A stretch of DNA of 40,524 nt. Source: JAZQNF01 sp045641505. GTDB taxonomy: Bacteria; Bacillota; Clostridia; Lachnospirales; Bianqueaceae. This document shows positions 1 through 8,058 of the stretch, piece by piece (the first letter of the stretch is position 1; every line of letters starts with the position of its first letter). The notes below the pieces were generated by a model. It had not been told where the DNA came from, made no database searches, and saw only the letters and a program-made list of their open reading frames with translations. Location: positions 1 to 40,524 of the forward strand of contig JAZUHB010000107.1 of assembly GCA_045641505.1 (NCBI GenBank), in the 5' to 3' direction. The translations under genes were made by a program, and so were the position numbers.

Positions 1-107
<107 letters not shown>

Positions 108-172
108 ATTTGTTTCGCGTGAACTCGGTTATCTTTCGACTCCCGAATTACTTGGTTTTTTAGGTTTTGACG

Positions 173-192
173 AGATTTTGTTGACAAAATCT
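173..192 (-). other. Hairpin in the 16S rRNA leader
   Basis: AGATTTTG (173-180) and CAAAATCT (185-192) form a perfect 8-bp stem around a 4-base loop, between the rRNA promoter and the 16S 5' end. It is not followed by a T tract. It could be part of a processing stem or antitermination leader; which one is not visible from sequence. Confidence 0.4.
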
Positions 193-277
193 TGTTTAGT
201 CTCAGATGTTACACTGTTCGATTTTCAATGTTCCCTGCACTCTCAAGCGGCGTTGCCGTTTTTCGCGTGCGAATGAT

Positions 278-306
278 ATATTACCACTCCACCCCCTATG
301 TGTCAA
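278..306 (-). promoter_or_regulatory. rRNA promoter
   Basis: On the minus strand TTGACA (306-301) and TAATAT (283-278) are separated by 17 bp. The region just upstream (about 307-340) is rich in A and T tracts and could act as an UP element. Placement about 170 bp ahead of the 16S 5' end fits an rrn promoter. Confidence 0.8.
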
Positions 307-361
307 CAACAATTTTTCATTTTTTTGAAAGATTTTTGCGGACCCAGATGGGTGATAATAA

Positions 362-449
362 CGGAGAAGCGGGGATTTGAACCCCGGCACCGGTTACCCG
401 GTCTATGCCCTTAGCAGGGGCACCTCTTCGGCCACTTGAGTACTTCTCC
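362..449 (-). tRNA. tRNA-Ser(GCT)
   Basis: The minus strand folds as a class II tRNA with a long variable arm. The acceptor stem GGAGAAG (449-443) pairs with CTTCTCC (369-363) and the discriminator base is G (362), as usual for serine. The anticodon loop reads CTGCTAA, giving anticodon GCT for AGC/AGT codons. The T-arm contains GGTTCAAATCC. CCA is not encoded. It lies directly upstream of the rRNA promoter, with its own promoter at 504-532. Confidence 0.95.
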
Positions 450-503
450 AAGCATTAGGATGGCCTAAGCTGCGCCGCTTCCAAAAAGCAGAGCGTGAAT
501 AAG

Positions 504-532
504 ATTATATTCGCGCTCCGCTTGTTTGTCAA
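504..532 (-). promoter_or_regulatory. Promoter of tRNA-Ser(GCT)
   Basis: Both hexamers match consensus on the minus strand: TTGACA (532-527) and TATAAT (509-504), with a 17-bp spacer, about 55 bp upstream of the tRNA. A perfect sigma-A promoter fits a stable RNA gene. Confidence 0.88.
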
Positions 533-622
533 CACGATTTTTTGCGATTTTTCGTTCCGGGGCCTACGCGCTTCCCGCTTCCTCCGCGAAGAAGACCCGG
601 GCAGCCGCGGCCGCCTCGGAAA

Positions 623-1582
623 TCAGCCGGCCACCGTCTGCAGGAAGGCCATGAACGGGTCGATCCGGAACAGGAGCGAGCCGAGCTTGCTGGCGTCGAT
701 CGCGTCGGATACGGGCTGCAGCGCCGTCGTGACGCCCAGGAAGGACATGACGAACAGGAGCAGCCAGATCACGATGAGGCCCATCGCGATGCCCGCGATG
801 ACGCCGAGGGTCCGGTTGACCTTGCCGATCGCGGGAATGTCGTTCAGTTTCTCGAACAGCAGGCAGAGCAGGCGCAGGCCCACGGCCAGCACGATGAAGG
901 TCGCGAGGATCGCCGCGATCTTCACGACCACGTCGGCCGCGTAGACGCCGGTATAGTCGCCGAGGTTGTCGACGCCGTATTTTTCATAGTTCTCGGGCGT
1001 GTTGTGCTCGCCCAGCCAGTTCACGAGGAACTTCGGCAGCTTCATGCTTTCGAGGAAACGGGTGCCCTGCAGATTTTTCAGGCTCTGCAGCGTCTCGAGG
1101 CCGTTCATGCCCTCTGCGCTGAACTCCGGCAGAGGCATGCCGGTCAGGGTCGCGACGGCCGCGAGACCGCCCAGGCCCGCCACGAGCTCCGAGCCGCTGA
1201 GGCCCGCAAGCCCGTCGGCCGTACCGGGGACACCGGACTCCGCCAGGAAGTCCGCGAGCGCGATCGCGCCCTCGGAGCCCAGCAGGCTCTTCAGACTCGA
1301 TACGCCGCCGGTGGTGACCATCATTCCGACCGACTGGTTCACGACGCCCTTCAGCGCGTCCAGCTTCAGCTTGTCCCCGAAAAACACCGCCAGCGCGTCG
1401 CGCATCCCCCAGTTCACGAACCAGTTCGCGACGATGGGGTAGAGACGCCAGGTGAGCAGCAGCGCGATGACCCAGGACGCCAGTCCGAGGATCACACCCG
1501 CAAAGCCCTTCACTCCGCCGTAGATGGCGAAGCCGATCAGTATGGCGAGGACCACGAGGTCCACGATCAAACCGTTAGTCAT
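623..1582 (-). CDS. CvpA family membrane protein
   Basis: A 319-residue protein with the architecture of the CvpA (colicin V production) family. An N-terminal hydrophobic pair of helices (about residues 5-55) carries the typical glycine-rich GGVKGF turn. A long soluble, probably extracytoplasmic segment (about 75-235) follows, then C-terminal membrane helices (about 240-300). CvpA proteins are integral membrane proteins with an unclear biochemical role; in E. coli the family is tied to colicin V production. This one is longer than E. coli CvpA because of the central soluble segment. It is the last gene of a leftward operon, and its start overlaps the end of the preceding beta-propeller gene by 8 bp, which suggests translational coupling. 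Function beyond the family is unknown. Confidence 0.8.
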   Translation of the reverse strand: MTNGLIVDLVVLAILIGFAIYGGVKGFAGVILGLASWVIALLLTWRLYPIVANWFVNWGMRDALAVFFGDKLKLDALKGVVNQSVGMMVTTGGVSSLKSLLGSEGAIALADFLAESGVPGTADGLAGLSGSELVAGLGGLAAVATLTGMPLPEFSAEGMNGLETLQSLKNLQGTRFLESMKLPKFLVNWLGEHNTPENYEKYGVDNLGDYTGVYAADVVVKIAAILATFIVLAVGLRLLCLLFEKLNDIPAIGKVNRTLGVIAGIAMGLIVIWLLLFVMSFLGVTTALQPVSDAIDASKLGSLLFRIDPFMAFLQTVAG

Positions 1583-2819
1583 CCGTTACAGCCTCCATGA
1601 TTTCTTTGACCTGATAGAACACGAGCCCGTCCGAGCCGCGGGCGGCGACCGTCTTCCGGTCGGCCAGGGCGATGAGCTTCGCGAAGTCACGCGGGCAGTC
1701 GTAGGACCAGAGATTCTTGCCGCGGCCGCTGACCGCGGTGTAGAAATGGTCGCTGCCGCAGACGTAGATCCCGGCGTTGCAGGTCAGCGAGGACACTTCG
1801 CCCACCGAAGCGGCGTAGACCTCCGACCCTTCCTTATTATAAATGAAGAAATTTTTCTCCGCCTCTTTGGCGCTCCCGGCCTTGCGCTCGCCCAGCGCGA
1901 CAGCGATGCTGTCCTCGCCGATGACCGCGGCGCTAAGCTTCCACTCGGGAACATTCTGCCACGCGAGGGCGCAGCCCTTGTCCACGCTCAGCGCGCCGAA
2001 GGAGGAATCGGAGGCAAAAAGACAGCTGCCGCCGCAGAAGCCCAGCTCCGTCACCAGCTCGTCCGGAAGCTGCACGCTGCCGAGGATCCGGTCCACGAGA
2101 TCGGCGCCGGCGGCGGACAGGTCGAAGCAGGTCAGGACGCTCTGGAAGCGGCTGCCGTAGTATTGGAAATAGGAAGTGACCAGGCGCTTGCCGTCAGCGG
2201 ACAGGGCCGCCGCCAGCGGGATGCCGTCCTTCGCCTGATAGGTCCGGCGGCTCAGCACCTTCTCGTAGCGGATCCAGTTGAGGCCGTTCTCGTCGGCCTT
2301 TCCGGCGTAGACCGAGAGCTCGTTTTCCTTCTCGCCCAGGCTCACCAGGATCAGCTCGCCCGATTCGCTGACGGAATGGAACATGATCCGGTCGCCGGCG
2401 GCGAAGCCGATTTCGCTGCTGTGCCCCTGCGCGTCCGCGATCACCACGGTCTGACCGCCGTAGTCCGCCACGGCCAGGTAGTTGCCGGCCACGGCCAGAT
2501 GCGGGTCGTCCATCGAGAAGCCGATGTCCCACGCGGTCTCGCCCCGGGGATCGACGGCCCGGACCCCGGCGCCGTTCACGCGGAGCACGAGGTTGCCCAG
2601 CCCGCCCACGACCGTCTCGCTCTCGCCGGAGAACGGCACGGTCACGCCGGAGGCCTCCAGCGAATAGCGGGAGCGCCGGCCGGTCCACTGATCCAGCCAG
2701 CCGGAGAAGAACAGATAGGCGAGGGCGGCGACCAGGACGGCCGCGACGGCGAAGATCCACAGACGGGTCCTGCGCTCCTTATTCCTTCTCTTCCTTTTCC
2801 TCTTCTTGCTCGTCATCAT
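1575..2819 (-). CDS. Membrane-anchored beta-propeller protein (DUF5711-like)
   Basis: A 414-residue protein with a very basic cytoplasmic head (first ~20 residues, mostly K and R) and one membrane segment at about residues 21-40. The extracytoplasmic body has repeating short strands of the PQQ/WD-like kind, such as LAVAGNYLAVADYGGQTVVI. This matches DUF5711-type proteins of Clostridia as I know them; I see no catalytic motif. A bifunctional anchor or binding role is likely. The gene overlaps the preceding small gene by 41 bp and the following cvpA-like gene by 8 bp, so all are likely made from one mRNA. The first of two adjacent ATG codons is taken as start; the second (2816) is equally possible. 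Confidence 0.7.
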   Translation of the reverse strand: MMTSKKRKRKRRNKERRTRLWIFAVAAVLVAALAYLFFSGWLDQWTGRRSRYSLEASGVTVPFSGESETVVGGLGNLVLRVNGAGVRAVDPRGETAWDIGFSMDDPHLAVAGNYLAVADYGGQTVVIADAQGHSSEIGFAAGDRIMFHSVSESGELILVSLGEKENELSVYAGKADENGLNWIRYEKVLSRRTYQAKDGIPLAAALSADGKRLVTSYFQYYGSRFQSVLTCFDLSAAGADLVDRILGSVQLPDELVTELGFCGGSCLFASDSSFGALSVDKGCALAWQNVPEWKLSAAVIGEDSIAVALGERKAGSAKEAEKNFFIYNKEGSEVYAASVGEVSSLTCNAGIYVCGSDHFYTAVSGRGKNLWSYDCPRDFAKLIALADRKTVAARGSDGLVFYQVKEIMEAVTDD

Positions 2820-3084
2820 CGGTTTCGAGTATCTCCACTTCGAATATCTTGTACGGAAAATGTTCTATAAAATGCTCCTGCCGGAACTGAGTCTGGCGGA
2901 AGCTCTCGAGCTCGCGCCGGTTCTGCGGCAGAAAGATGGGCTTCGGAAGATCGAGCTCCCGCAGGATCTCCTCCAGGCAGTCCCGGAAGCGCGCGTCGAA
3001 CGCGAGCTCCGTCCGTTCGTCCGCGGCGATGTATTCCGCGCAGACGCGGTTTTTGTCATACAGCTTTCCCCAGATTCTGATCAT
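2779..3084 (-). CDS. Small conserved-looking protein with acidic tail
   Basis: A 101-residue hypothetical protein I do not recognise. The body (about residues 1-85) looks globular, with charged helices and a motif KPIFLPQNRRELESF. The last ~15 residues are almost entirely D and E. Support for coding comes from its place in a tight operon (24 bp after the DUF3881 gene), the purine-rich GGATGGG ahead of the ATG, and codon use like its neighbours. The acidic tail is encoded by the same bases that encode the basic start of the next gene in another frame. Confidence 0.65.
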   Translation of the reverse strand: MIRIWGKLYDKNRVCAEYIAADERTELAFDARFRDCLEEILRELDLPKPIFLPQNRRELESFRQTQFRQEHFIEHFPYKIFEVEILETDDDEQEEEKEEKE

Positions 3085-3108
3085 GTTCCCATCCGTTCGT
3101 TCGTTTTC

Positions 3109-4047
3109 TCAGAAAAATCCCCGGTCCGCGTCGGAGAGAAGCTTCTCGGGATCGGCCATCCCCTCCAGCAGCACCTCGCCGCGGAAGCGGAAGCCCTTCT
3201 GCGGGCAGCCCACCAGGTCGCGCGGATTGATGTAGACGCCGATCGAAGCGCCCATCACCCGGACCTCCAGGCGGTAGACCCACTCCTCGCTCAGCGGATT
3301 CATCATCTTGTCCACGTGCAGGATCTCGCCCAGCAGCGTGTAGGTGCTGGCCATCGGCGCGGCCAGCGGCGCCGGCGTGCCCTGCGGGATGACCGGCGTG
3401 AAGAAGCCGTCCAGAACCGAATAGAGGTCCTCCGTCTTCAGCCGCTCGCGGATCTCCCGGTCCACGTCGTCCATGTAGCGGTCCATCTCGTCGAAGGCGG
3501 AGGCGTCCCCGTCCTTCGCGCGGCGCAGCAGCTCCTCGCGCCAGGCCTGCTCGTCCTCCATGTCGCGGGCGCCCTGCGCGTCGATCTCGCTGCCGAGGAG
3601 GATCTTGCCCTCCGTCGCCAGCGCGTAGCAGGAAAAGCGGCGCGTTCCGCCGAGCTCGACCTCGCCCGTGGGGCCTAAAAGGTCCGTCAGGGAGGTGAGC
3701 AGCAGCGTGTAGGGCTCGCCGCTCTCGCATTCCTCGCCGTAGAGGAAGCTGTGGCCGAGGCCGTCCTCCGTCAGGCGGAGGTTCGTCAGCGTCGGTCCCC
3801 AGGTCTCGCGGACGCCCGGATAGAGCTCCAGAAGCTCGGGCCGGCCGGAGGCCTTCTCGTGGACAGTAAGGAAAAAGGGACCCATGTTCTTGCGCTTCTC
3901 CGAAAAGAAAGCGCTTTGGCCGGCCCGCACGTAGGCGGACTTGCTGAGCTCAGGGTCCCGTAAAAAGGCCGCCATGAACCGTTGGAGCCGGCCGACTTCG
4001 ACCTGCTCGCTCAGCCCGACGGCCGACAAGTATCGAAAAAGATTCAT
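3109..4047 (-). CDS. DUF3881 family protein
   Basis: A 312-residue soluble protein. The start MNLFRYLSAVGLSE and the overall composition match the DUF3881 family found mainly in Clostridia; its function is not established. The middle of the protein contains a long charged helix (about residues 155-205, many D, E and R). The C-terminal part holds a strand-rich region ending in NPRDLVGCPQKGFRFRGE. It starts only 6 bp after the stop of the large low-complexity gene and has no strong SD of its own, which suggests coupling to it. No membrane segment or signal peptide is visible. Confidence 0.7.
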   Translation of the reverse strand: MNLFRYLSAVGLSEQVEVGRLQRFMAAFLRDPELSKSAYVRAGQSAFFSEKRKNMGPFFLTVHEKASGRPELLELYPGVRETWGPTLTNLRLTEDGLGHSFLYGEECESGEPYTLLLTSLTDLLGPTGEVELGGTRRFSCYALATEGKILLGSEIDAQGARDMEDEQAWREELLRRAKDGDASAFDEMDRYMDDVDREIRERLKTEDLYSVLDGFFTPVIPQGTPAPLAAPMASTYTLLGEILHVDKMMNPLSEEWVYRLEVRVMGASIGVYINPRDLVGCPQKGFRFRGEVLLEGMADPEKLLSDADRGFF

Positions 4048-4053
4048 TTTTTA

Positions 4054-6672
4054 TCAGCGTACCATCACGTACTGGGAAACCTCCCGGTCCGTGCCGCGGA
4101 TCCGCGCGCCGACCATGTAGACGCCGGGTTCCATCGGGGCCGTGTAGAAGCCCTCCTCATTGATTTCGCCGCCGTTCGGGCCCACGAACCACTCGATCTC
4201 AGCGTCCTCGGGCTTCACGCAGCTGAAGGGGAAGCTCCGGCCGGGCGCGAGCGTGCGGGGCGCGAGGTTGATGAAGAAGGGCTCCTCCTCGGGTTCCTTC
4301 CGGTCCTCGGGGGCCTTCAGCTCGTCGGGCAGCTCGATGACGCGGGCCTTTTTGGCGTACTCCGCCAGGATCGCTTCCTCGGCCTTCCGGGCCTCCTCCT
4401 TGCGCGCCGCCTCTTCGAGGGTGGCCGCCTTGAGGTCCTCCGGATCGGGCACGGCGATGACGGGGGCAGACTTCTCCCCGTTTTCATCGTACTTCCAGAC
4501 CGGACGGGCCGGCTTCTCCGGCTTCTCGGGCTCCATCTCCGGCGTCTCGATGTCGAATTGGACCAGCGTGATGCCGGTGGGATCGGGGCGGGTGGTGGAG
4601 GCGCCGATCAGATCCTTCTTGGAAAAGTCGACGTTGAGGGGCTCGAAGTTCATCGGCTCGAAATCGGTCGGTTCGTACTCGGTGGACTCGTATTCGGTGG
4701 ATTCGAATTCGGTGGGCTGGAACTCGGTCGGCTCGAAATCGGTGGATTCGAATTCGGTGGGCCGGAACTCGGTCGGCTCGAACTCCGCGGGCTCTTCGTC
4801 CGCGGGAACGGGCTCTTCCGCCGCATCGGCTTCATCCGCCGGAGCGGCTTCGGCCACCTCGGCATTCTCCGCCGGAGCGGCTTCGGGCGCGGGCGCGGTT
4901 TCGGGCTCGGGCTCCGTCTGCGTCTCATCGAGCGACTTGAAACGGAAGGGCTTGAAATCGAGGGAATCAGGATCGTTGCCCTTGATCTCGGCCATCATGC
5001 TCCGAAGCCATTCGGGCATGGCGGGCTCGTTCGAAACGGGCTCCGCCGCGGCGGGCTCGGATTCGGTTTCGGTGACATCGGATCCGGCGGTTTCGGCCGG
5101 CTCCTCTTCATTCCCATTAGAGTTGAACCACGCCAGGATCGACTGCGACCGAGAGGATCCGGCAGTTTCAGGTTCTTCAGTTACGGGGTTTTCGGTTGAA
5201 CAGTCCCGCGCGGCGTCGCTGGCCGCGCGTACCGTAGGGTCCTCGTCACCTGCTTCCGGTTTGGGCCCTTCGGCCGCGGGCTCTCCGCTTTCAGCCCGGT
5301 CTGTTTCGTTCTGAGCGGCTTCCGCGCGTTTCGCTTCCGCTTCGGCGGCTTCCAGCTCGGCAATCACGGCTTTGAACCAATCCGGCAGATCCGGGGCGGC
5401 CTGCGAGGCGGCCGCTTCGGGGGCGGGTTCCGCGGCAGGCTCAGGCGTGAAGTACGCGGGCTCCGCGGCGGGTTCGGTATAGGCAGGCACGGCCGGCTCG
5501 GTATAAACCGGCGCGGCGGGTTCGGTATAGGCAGGGGCGGCAGGCTCCTCCGCGGCAGGCTCCGGCGCGAAATACGCGAGCTCGGCGACGGGCTCGGCGG
5601 GCTCGGCAGCAGCGGGCTGCTCTTCCGGCTTGAACCAGTCAGGCATCGGGAACACGAACATGCCGGGGGCCGTCTTTTCGGGCTCGGTCTCAGGCTCAGG
5701 CACGAACTCTGCGGGCTCTTCCGCGACGGGCTCGGGCACGAATTCAACGGGCTCTTCCGCGACGGGCTCAGGCGTGAACGTGAAGGGCTCGGGCTCAGCA
5801 ACAGGCTCGGCCACAAATTCAGCAGGCTCTTCCTCAACGGGCTCCGCCACGAACTCAGCGGGCTCTTCTTCAACGGGCTCGGGCACGAACACGAAGGGCT
5901 CAGGCTCAACAACGGGCTCGGCCTCAGGCGCAGGCTCGGCCACGAATTCCACGGGCTCTTCTTCAACGGGCTCCGTCACGAACTCTGCGGGCTCTTCCGC
6001 GGCAGGCTCCGCCACGAGCTCCGCAGGCTCCTCCGCGACGGGCTCGGTCACGAACACGAAGGGCTCGGGCTCAGCAACGGGCTCGGCCTCAGCGATGGCG
6101 ACAGGCTCAGGCTCGAACTCAGCGGGCTCTTCCGCGACAGGCTCCGCCGCGACAGGCTCGGCCACGGACACGAAGGGCTCGGGCTCAGCAACGGGCTCGG
6201 GCACGAACGCAAAGGGTTCAGGCTCAGCAACGGGCTCGGCGACAGGCTCAGCGGCAGGCTCCGCCACGGGCTCCTCCGCCTTCTCGGCAGGCTTCTCCGC
6301 CCACCAACCGACCACGAGTTCGCCCCGGCGCGCATTCTCATGCAGCATGAGGCCCAGGCAGAACGTGCCGTCAGCCGGATCCCCGTACGCGCCCAGGCTG
6401 ACCGCCGGCACGGAGGGGATATAACCGGACTGCGAAAAGACCACGGGATCGCCGAATACGAGGCGGTCCTCCGTCAGGAGTCCGCCGTCGAATCCGTTCC
6501 GATCCACGGAAAAGAAATGCAGATCGAAAATACCGGGGCCTAATCCGGTCTCGATCCGTTCCGTCGTATAACAATGCCCGGCGCGCTCGGTGCCGGAAAG
6601 CGGGAGACGAAGCTCACCGCGGGCGATCTTCCCGTCGCAGACGGTCTCGCCGACGATCCATTGATTCTCCAT
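4054..6672 (-). CDS. Giant acidic low-complexity protein with N- and C-terminal globular domains
   Basis: An 872-residue protein I cannot assign. Residues ~1-125 look folded. Residues ~127-425 are a degenerate repeat of E, P, V and A with interspersed aromatic residues (EPFVFVPEPVAEE-like blocks, later AYTEPAAP-like blocks). Residues ~627-677 are about a dozen five-residue repeats of the type EPTEF/ESTEY. The last ~80 residues look like an immunoglobulin-like bacterial domain (W-F-V-G near 840, then GGEINEEGFYTAP). There is no signal peptide, membrane helix or sorting motif, so a long cytoplasmic disordered scaffold is likely. It is first in the operon with its own promoter (6698-6726) and an AGGAG site 6 bp before the ATG. 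Strong composition bias makes homology searches unreliable here. Confidence 0.75.
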   Translation of the reverse strand: MENQWIVGETVCDGKIARGELRLPLSGTERAGHCYTTERIETGLGPGIFDLHFFSVDRNGFDGGLLTEDRLVFGDPVVFSQSGYIPSVPAVSLGAYGDPADGTFCLGLMLHENARRGELVVGWWAEKPAEKAEEPVAEPAAEPVAEPVAEPEPFAFVPEPVAEPEPFVSVAEPVAAEPVAEEPAEFEPEPVAIAEAEPVAEPEPFVFVTEPVAEEPAELVAEPAAEEPAEFVTEPVEEEPVEFVAEPAPEAEPVVEPEPFVFVPEPVEEEPAEFVAEPVEEEPAEFVAEPVAEPEPFTFTPEPVAEEPVEFVPEPVAEEPAEFVPEPETEPEKTAPGMFVFPMPDWFKPEEQPAAAEPAEPVAELAYFAPEPAAEEPAAPAYTEPAAPVYTEPAVPAYTEPAAEPAYFTPEPAAEPAPEAAASQAAPDLPDWFKAVIAELEAAEAEAKRAEAAQNETDRAESGEPAAEGPKPEAGDEDPTVRAASDAARDCSTENPVTEEPETAGSSRSQSILAWFNSNGNEEEPAETAGSDVTETESEPAAAEPVSNEPAMPEWLRSMMAEIKGNDPDSLDFKPFRFKSLDETQTEPEPETAPAPEAAPAENAEVAEAAPADEADAAEEPVPADEEPAEFEPTEFRPTEFESTDFEPTEFQPTEFESTEYESTEYEPTDFEPMNFEPLNVDFSKKDLIGASTTRPDPTGITLVQFDIETPEMEPEKPEKPARPVWKYDENGEKSAPVIAVPDPEDLKAATLEEAARKEEARKAEEAILAEYAKKARVIELPDELKAPEDRKEPEEEPFFINLAPRTLAPGRSFPFSCVKPEDAEIEWFVGPNGGEINEEGFYTAPMEPGVYMVGARIRGTDREVSQYVMVR

Positions 6673-6697
6673 TTCGAACTCCTTCCTTTGTTATAGT

Positions 6698-6726
6698 ATT
6701 GTACCTTTTTCCTTCTTTCTTTGCAA
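6698..6726 (-). promoter_or_regulatory. Promoter of the leftward operon starting at 6672
   Basis: Minus strand TTGCAA (6726-6721) and TACAAT (6703-6698) with a 17-bp spacer, 26 bp upstream of the ATG and its AGGAG ribosome binding site. It faces away from the promoter of the DivIVA-like gene. Confidence 0.75.
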
Positions 6727-6739
6727 CTGTGAAAATGTT

Positions 6740-6768
6740 TTTACAAATGAAAAATATCATGCTATAAT
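6740..6768 (+). promoter_or_regulatory. Promoter of the DivIVA-like gene
   Basis: TTTACA (6740-6745) and TATAAT (6763-6768) with a 17-bp spacer, 31 bp upstream of the ATG at 6800. The -35 regions of the two divergent promoters lie only 13 bp apart, so a shared regulator could act on both. Confidence 0.85.
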
Positions 6769-6799
6769 ACCTTTGTATAATTATCGGGAGGAAACAAAC

Positions 6800-7456
6800 A
6801 TGAAAGAATTTTCCATTGTCCGCAAAGGGTACAATCCTGAGGAAGTCAACGCCTACATCCTCGAGCTGGAAACCGCCCTTGCCAATAAAACCCAGACCGT
6901 GAAGGAATTCCAGGGCATGGAGACCGCCATCGCGAGCTCGATCGTCGACGCCCGCATGGCCGCCGAGGACATCCGCCGCAAATCTGCCGACGAAGCGCAG
7001 AAAATGCACGAGGACGCCGTCGCCGACGCCGAGAAGATTCACGAGGATGCCGTCATCGAGGCCGGCGCGCTCCGCACCTTCGCCCTCAACGAGATGAACG
7101 ACCTGCGCGATCAGGTCCTCGCCTTCCACGACAAGCTGCAGGGCTTCCAGGATGAGTTCGGCCGTATTCTGCAGGAATACCTGATTTCCTTCCGTTCCAA
7201 CGACCTGGTCGCTCTCTTCTCCCATCTCGAGAACTTCATGAGCAACCTCGATCTCGCCGTGCCCAAGAAGGAAGCCGAGGAAGAGCCCGAGGCCGTGCCT
7301 GAAGCGGTCGAGGAGACCGTCGAGGAAGCCGTCCGGGCCGTCGAGGAAACCGTCGAAGCCGCCGAAGAGATCACCGAGGTTGTCGAGGAAGCCGCCGAAG
7401 AGATCGTCGAAGCCGCCGAGGAAGTAAAGTCCGAGACCGAGAGCTTCTTCGAGTAA
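6800..7456 (+). CDS. DivIVA-like coiled-coil protein
   Basis: A 218-residue protein. The N-terminus MKEFSIVRKGYNPEEVNAYI fits the DivIVA membrane-targeting motif (F-x2-x-RGY-x3-EV-x2-Y), although the arginine before GY is lysine here. Residues ~20-150 form a long charged coiled coil. The tail (about 150-218) is a glutamate/valine/alanine-rich low-complexity helix. DivIVA-type proteins gather at curved membrane or septa and recruit division or growth proteins. The start at 6800 is preferred over an upstream in-frame TTG because GGGAGG lies 8 bp ahead. It heads a three-gene unit with almost no spacing to the next genes. Confidence 0.72.
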   Translation: MKEFSIVRKGYNPEEVNAYILELETALANKTQTVKEFQGMETAIASSIVDARMAAEDIRRKSADEAQKMHEDAVADAEKIHEDAVIEAGALRTFALNEMNDLRDQVLAFHDKLQGFQDEFGRILQEYLISFRSNDLVALFSHLENFMSNLDLAVPKKEAEEEPEAVPEAVEETVEEAVRAVEETVEAAEEITEVVEEAAEEIVEAAEEVKSETESFFE

Positions 7457-7457
7457 G

Positions 7458-8057
7458 ATGCCGTATCTCCCGTTTCTCCTGAGCCTCGCGCTGCTCTTCT
7501 GCATCCTGTACAACGCGCTGGCTTTTTCCACCTTCAGAAAGACCGCCGCGACGGCAATCCGGACGTACGGACCGGATCCGCGCCGGCGCAACACCGCGAA
7601 AATCATTTTCTGCGTCCTGGGCGCCCTCGCGCTCGGCGGCGCGGTTTATTACCTGATCGCGAAGCCCGCGGATGAGTATCTCCAGCTGGCCGTCTCCTGC
7701 GGCAACCTGATGCTCTTCTGCGTGCTCTATGCCTTCGTGCCCTTTTCGAACGCCTATTGGTGCATCACCGCCGAAGGCATCTACAGCTACAATCTCCGCA
7801 GGCTCATCCCCTGGTCCCAGATCATCCGCACCGGCTCGCTGAAAAGGAGGAAGCAGACCTTCCTGACCATGGAGGTCAAAAAGGTCGCCGGCGAGATGTT
7901 CAAAAAGGTCTTCTACGGCTTCCCGATCCCCGAGGATCAGACGGAGGAGGCCCGCAGCATCATCCGCGATTTCATGAACGCGCTGGAAAAGCAGAAGATG
8001 ATGAAGCGCGATCAGGATGAGAAAAAGATTCCGCTGAAAGAACGTAAGTGGTACTGA
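7458..8057 (+). CDS. Two-helix membrane protein with PH-like cytoplasmic domain
   Basis: A 199-residue membrane protein. Hydrophobic segments lie at about residues 3-24, 48-68 and 75-97. A soluble part follows with the pattern WCITAEGIYSYNLRRLIPWSQI, typical of small bacterial PH-like (DUF5673-type) domains, and a basic C-terminal helix. I do not know its function. The ATG follows the stop of the DivIVA-like gene by one base and the next gene follows by one base, so the three are surely co-translated. Confidence 0.6.
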   Translation: MPYLPFLLSLALLFCILYNALAFSTFRKTAATAIRTYGPDPRRRNTAKIIFCVLGALALGGAVYYLIAKPADEYLQLAVSCGNLMLFCVLYAFVPFSNAYWCITAEGIYSYNLRRLIPWSQIIRTGSLKRRKQTFLTMEVKKVAGEMFKKVFYGFPIPEDQTEEARSIIRDFMNALEKQKMMKRDQDEKKIPLKERKWY

Positions 8058-8058
8058 A

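Noticed and set aside
4054..6672. Cell-wall surface protein
   Set aside because: The repeat-rich make-up invites this call, but no signal peptide, membrane helix or sorting motif is present.
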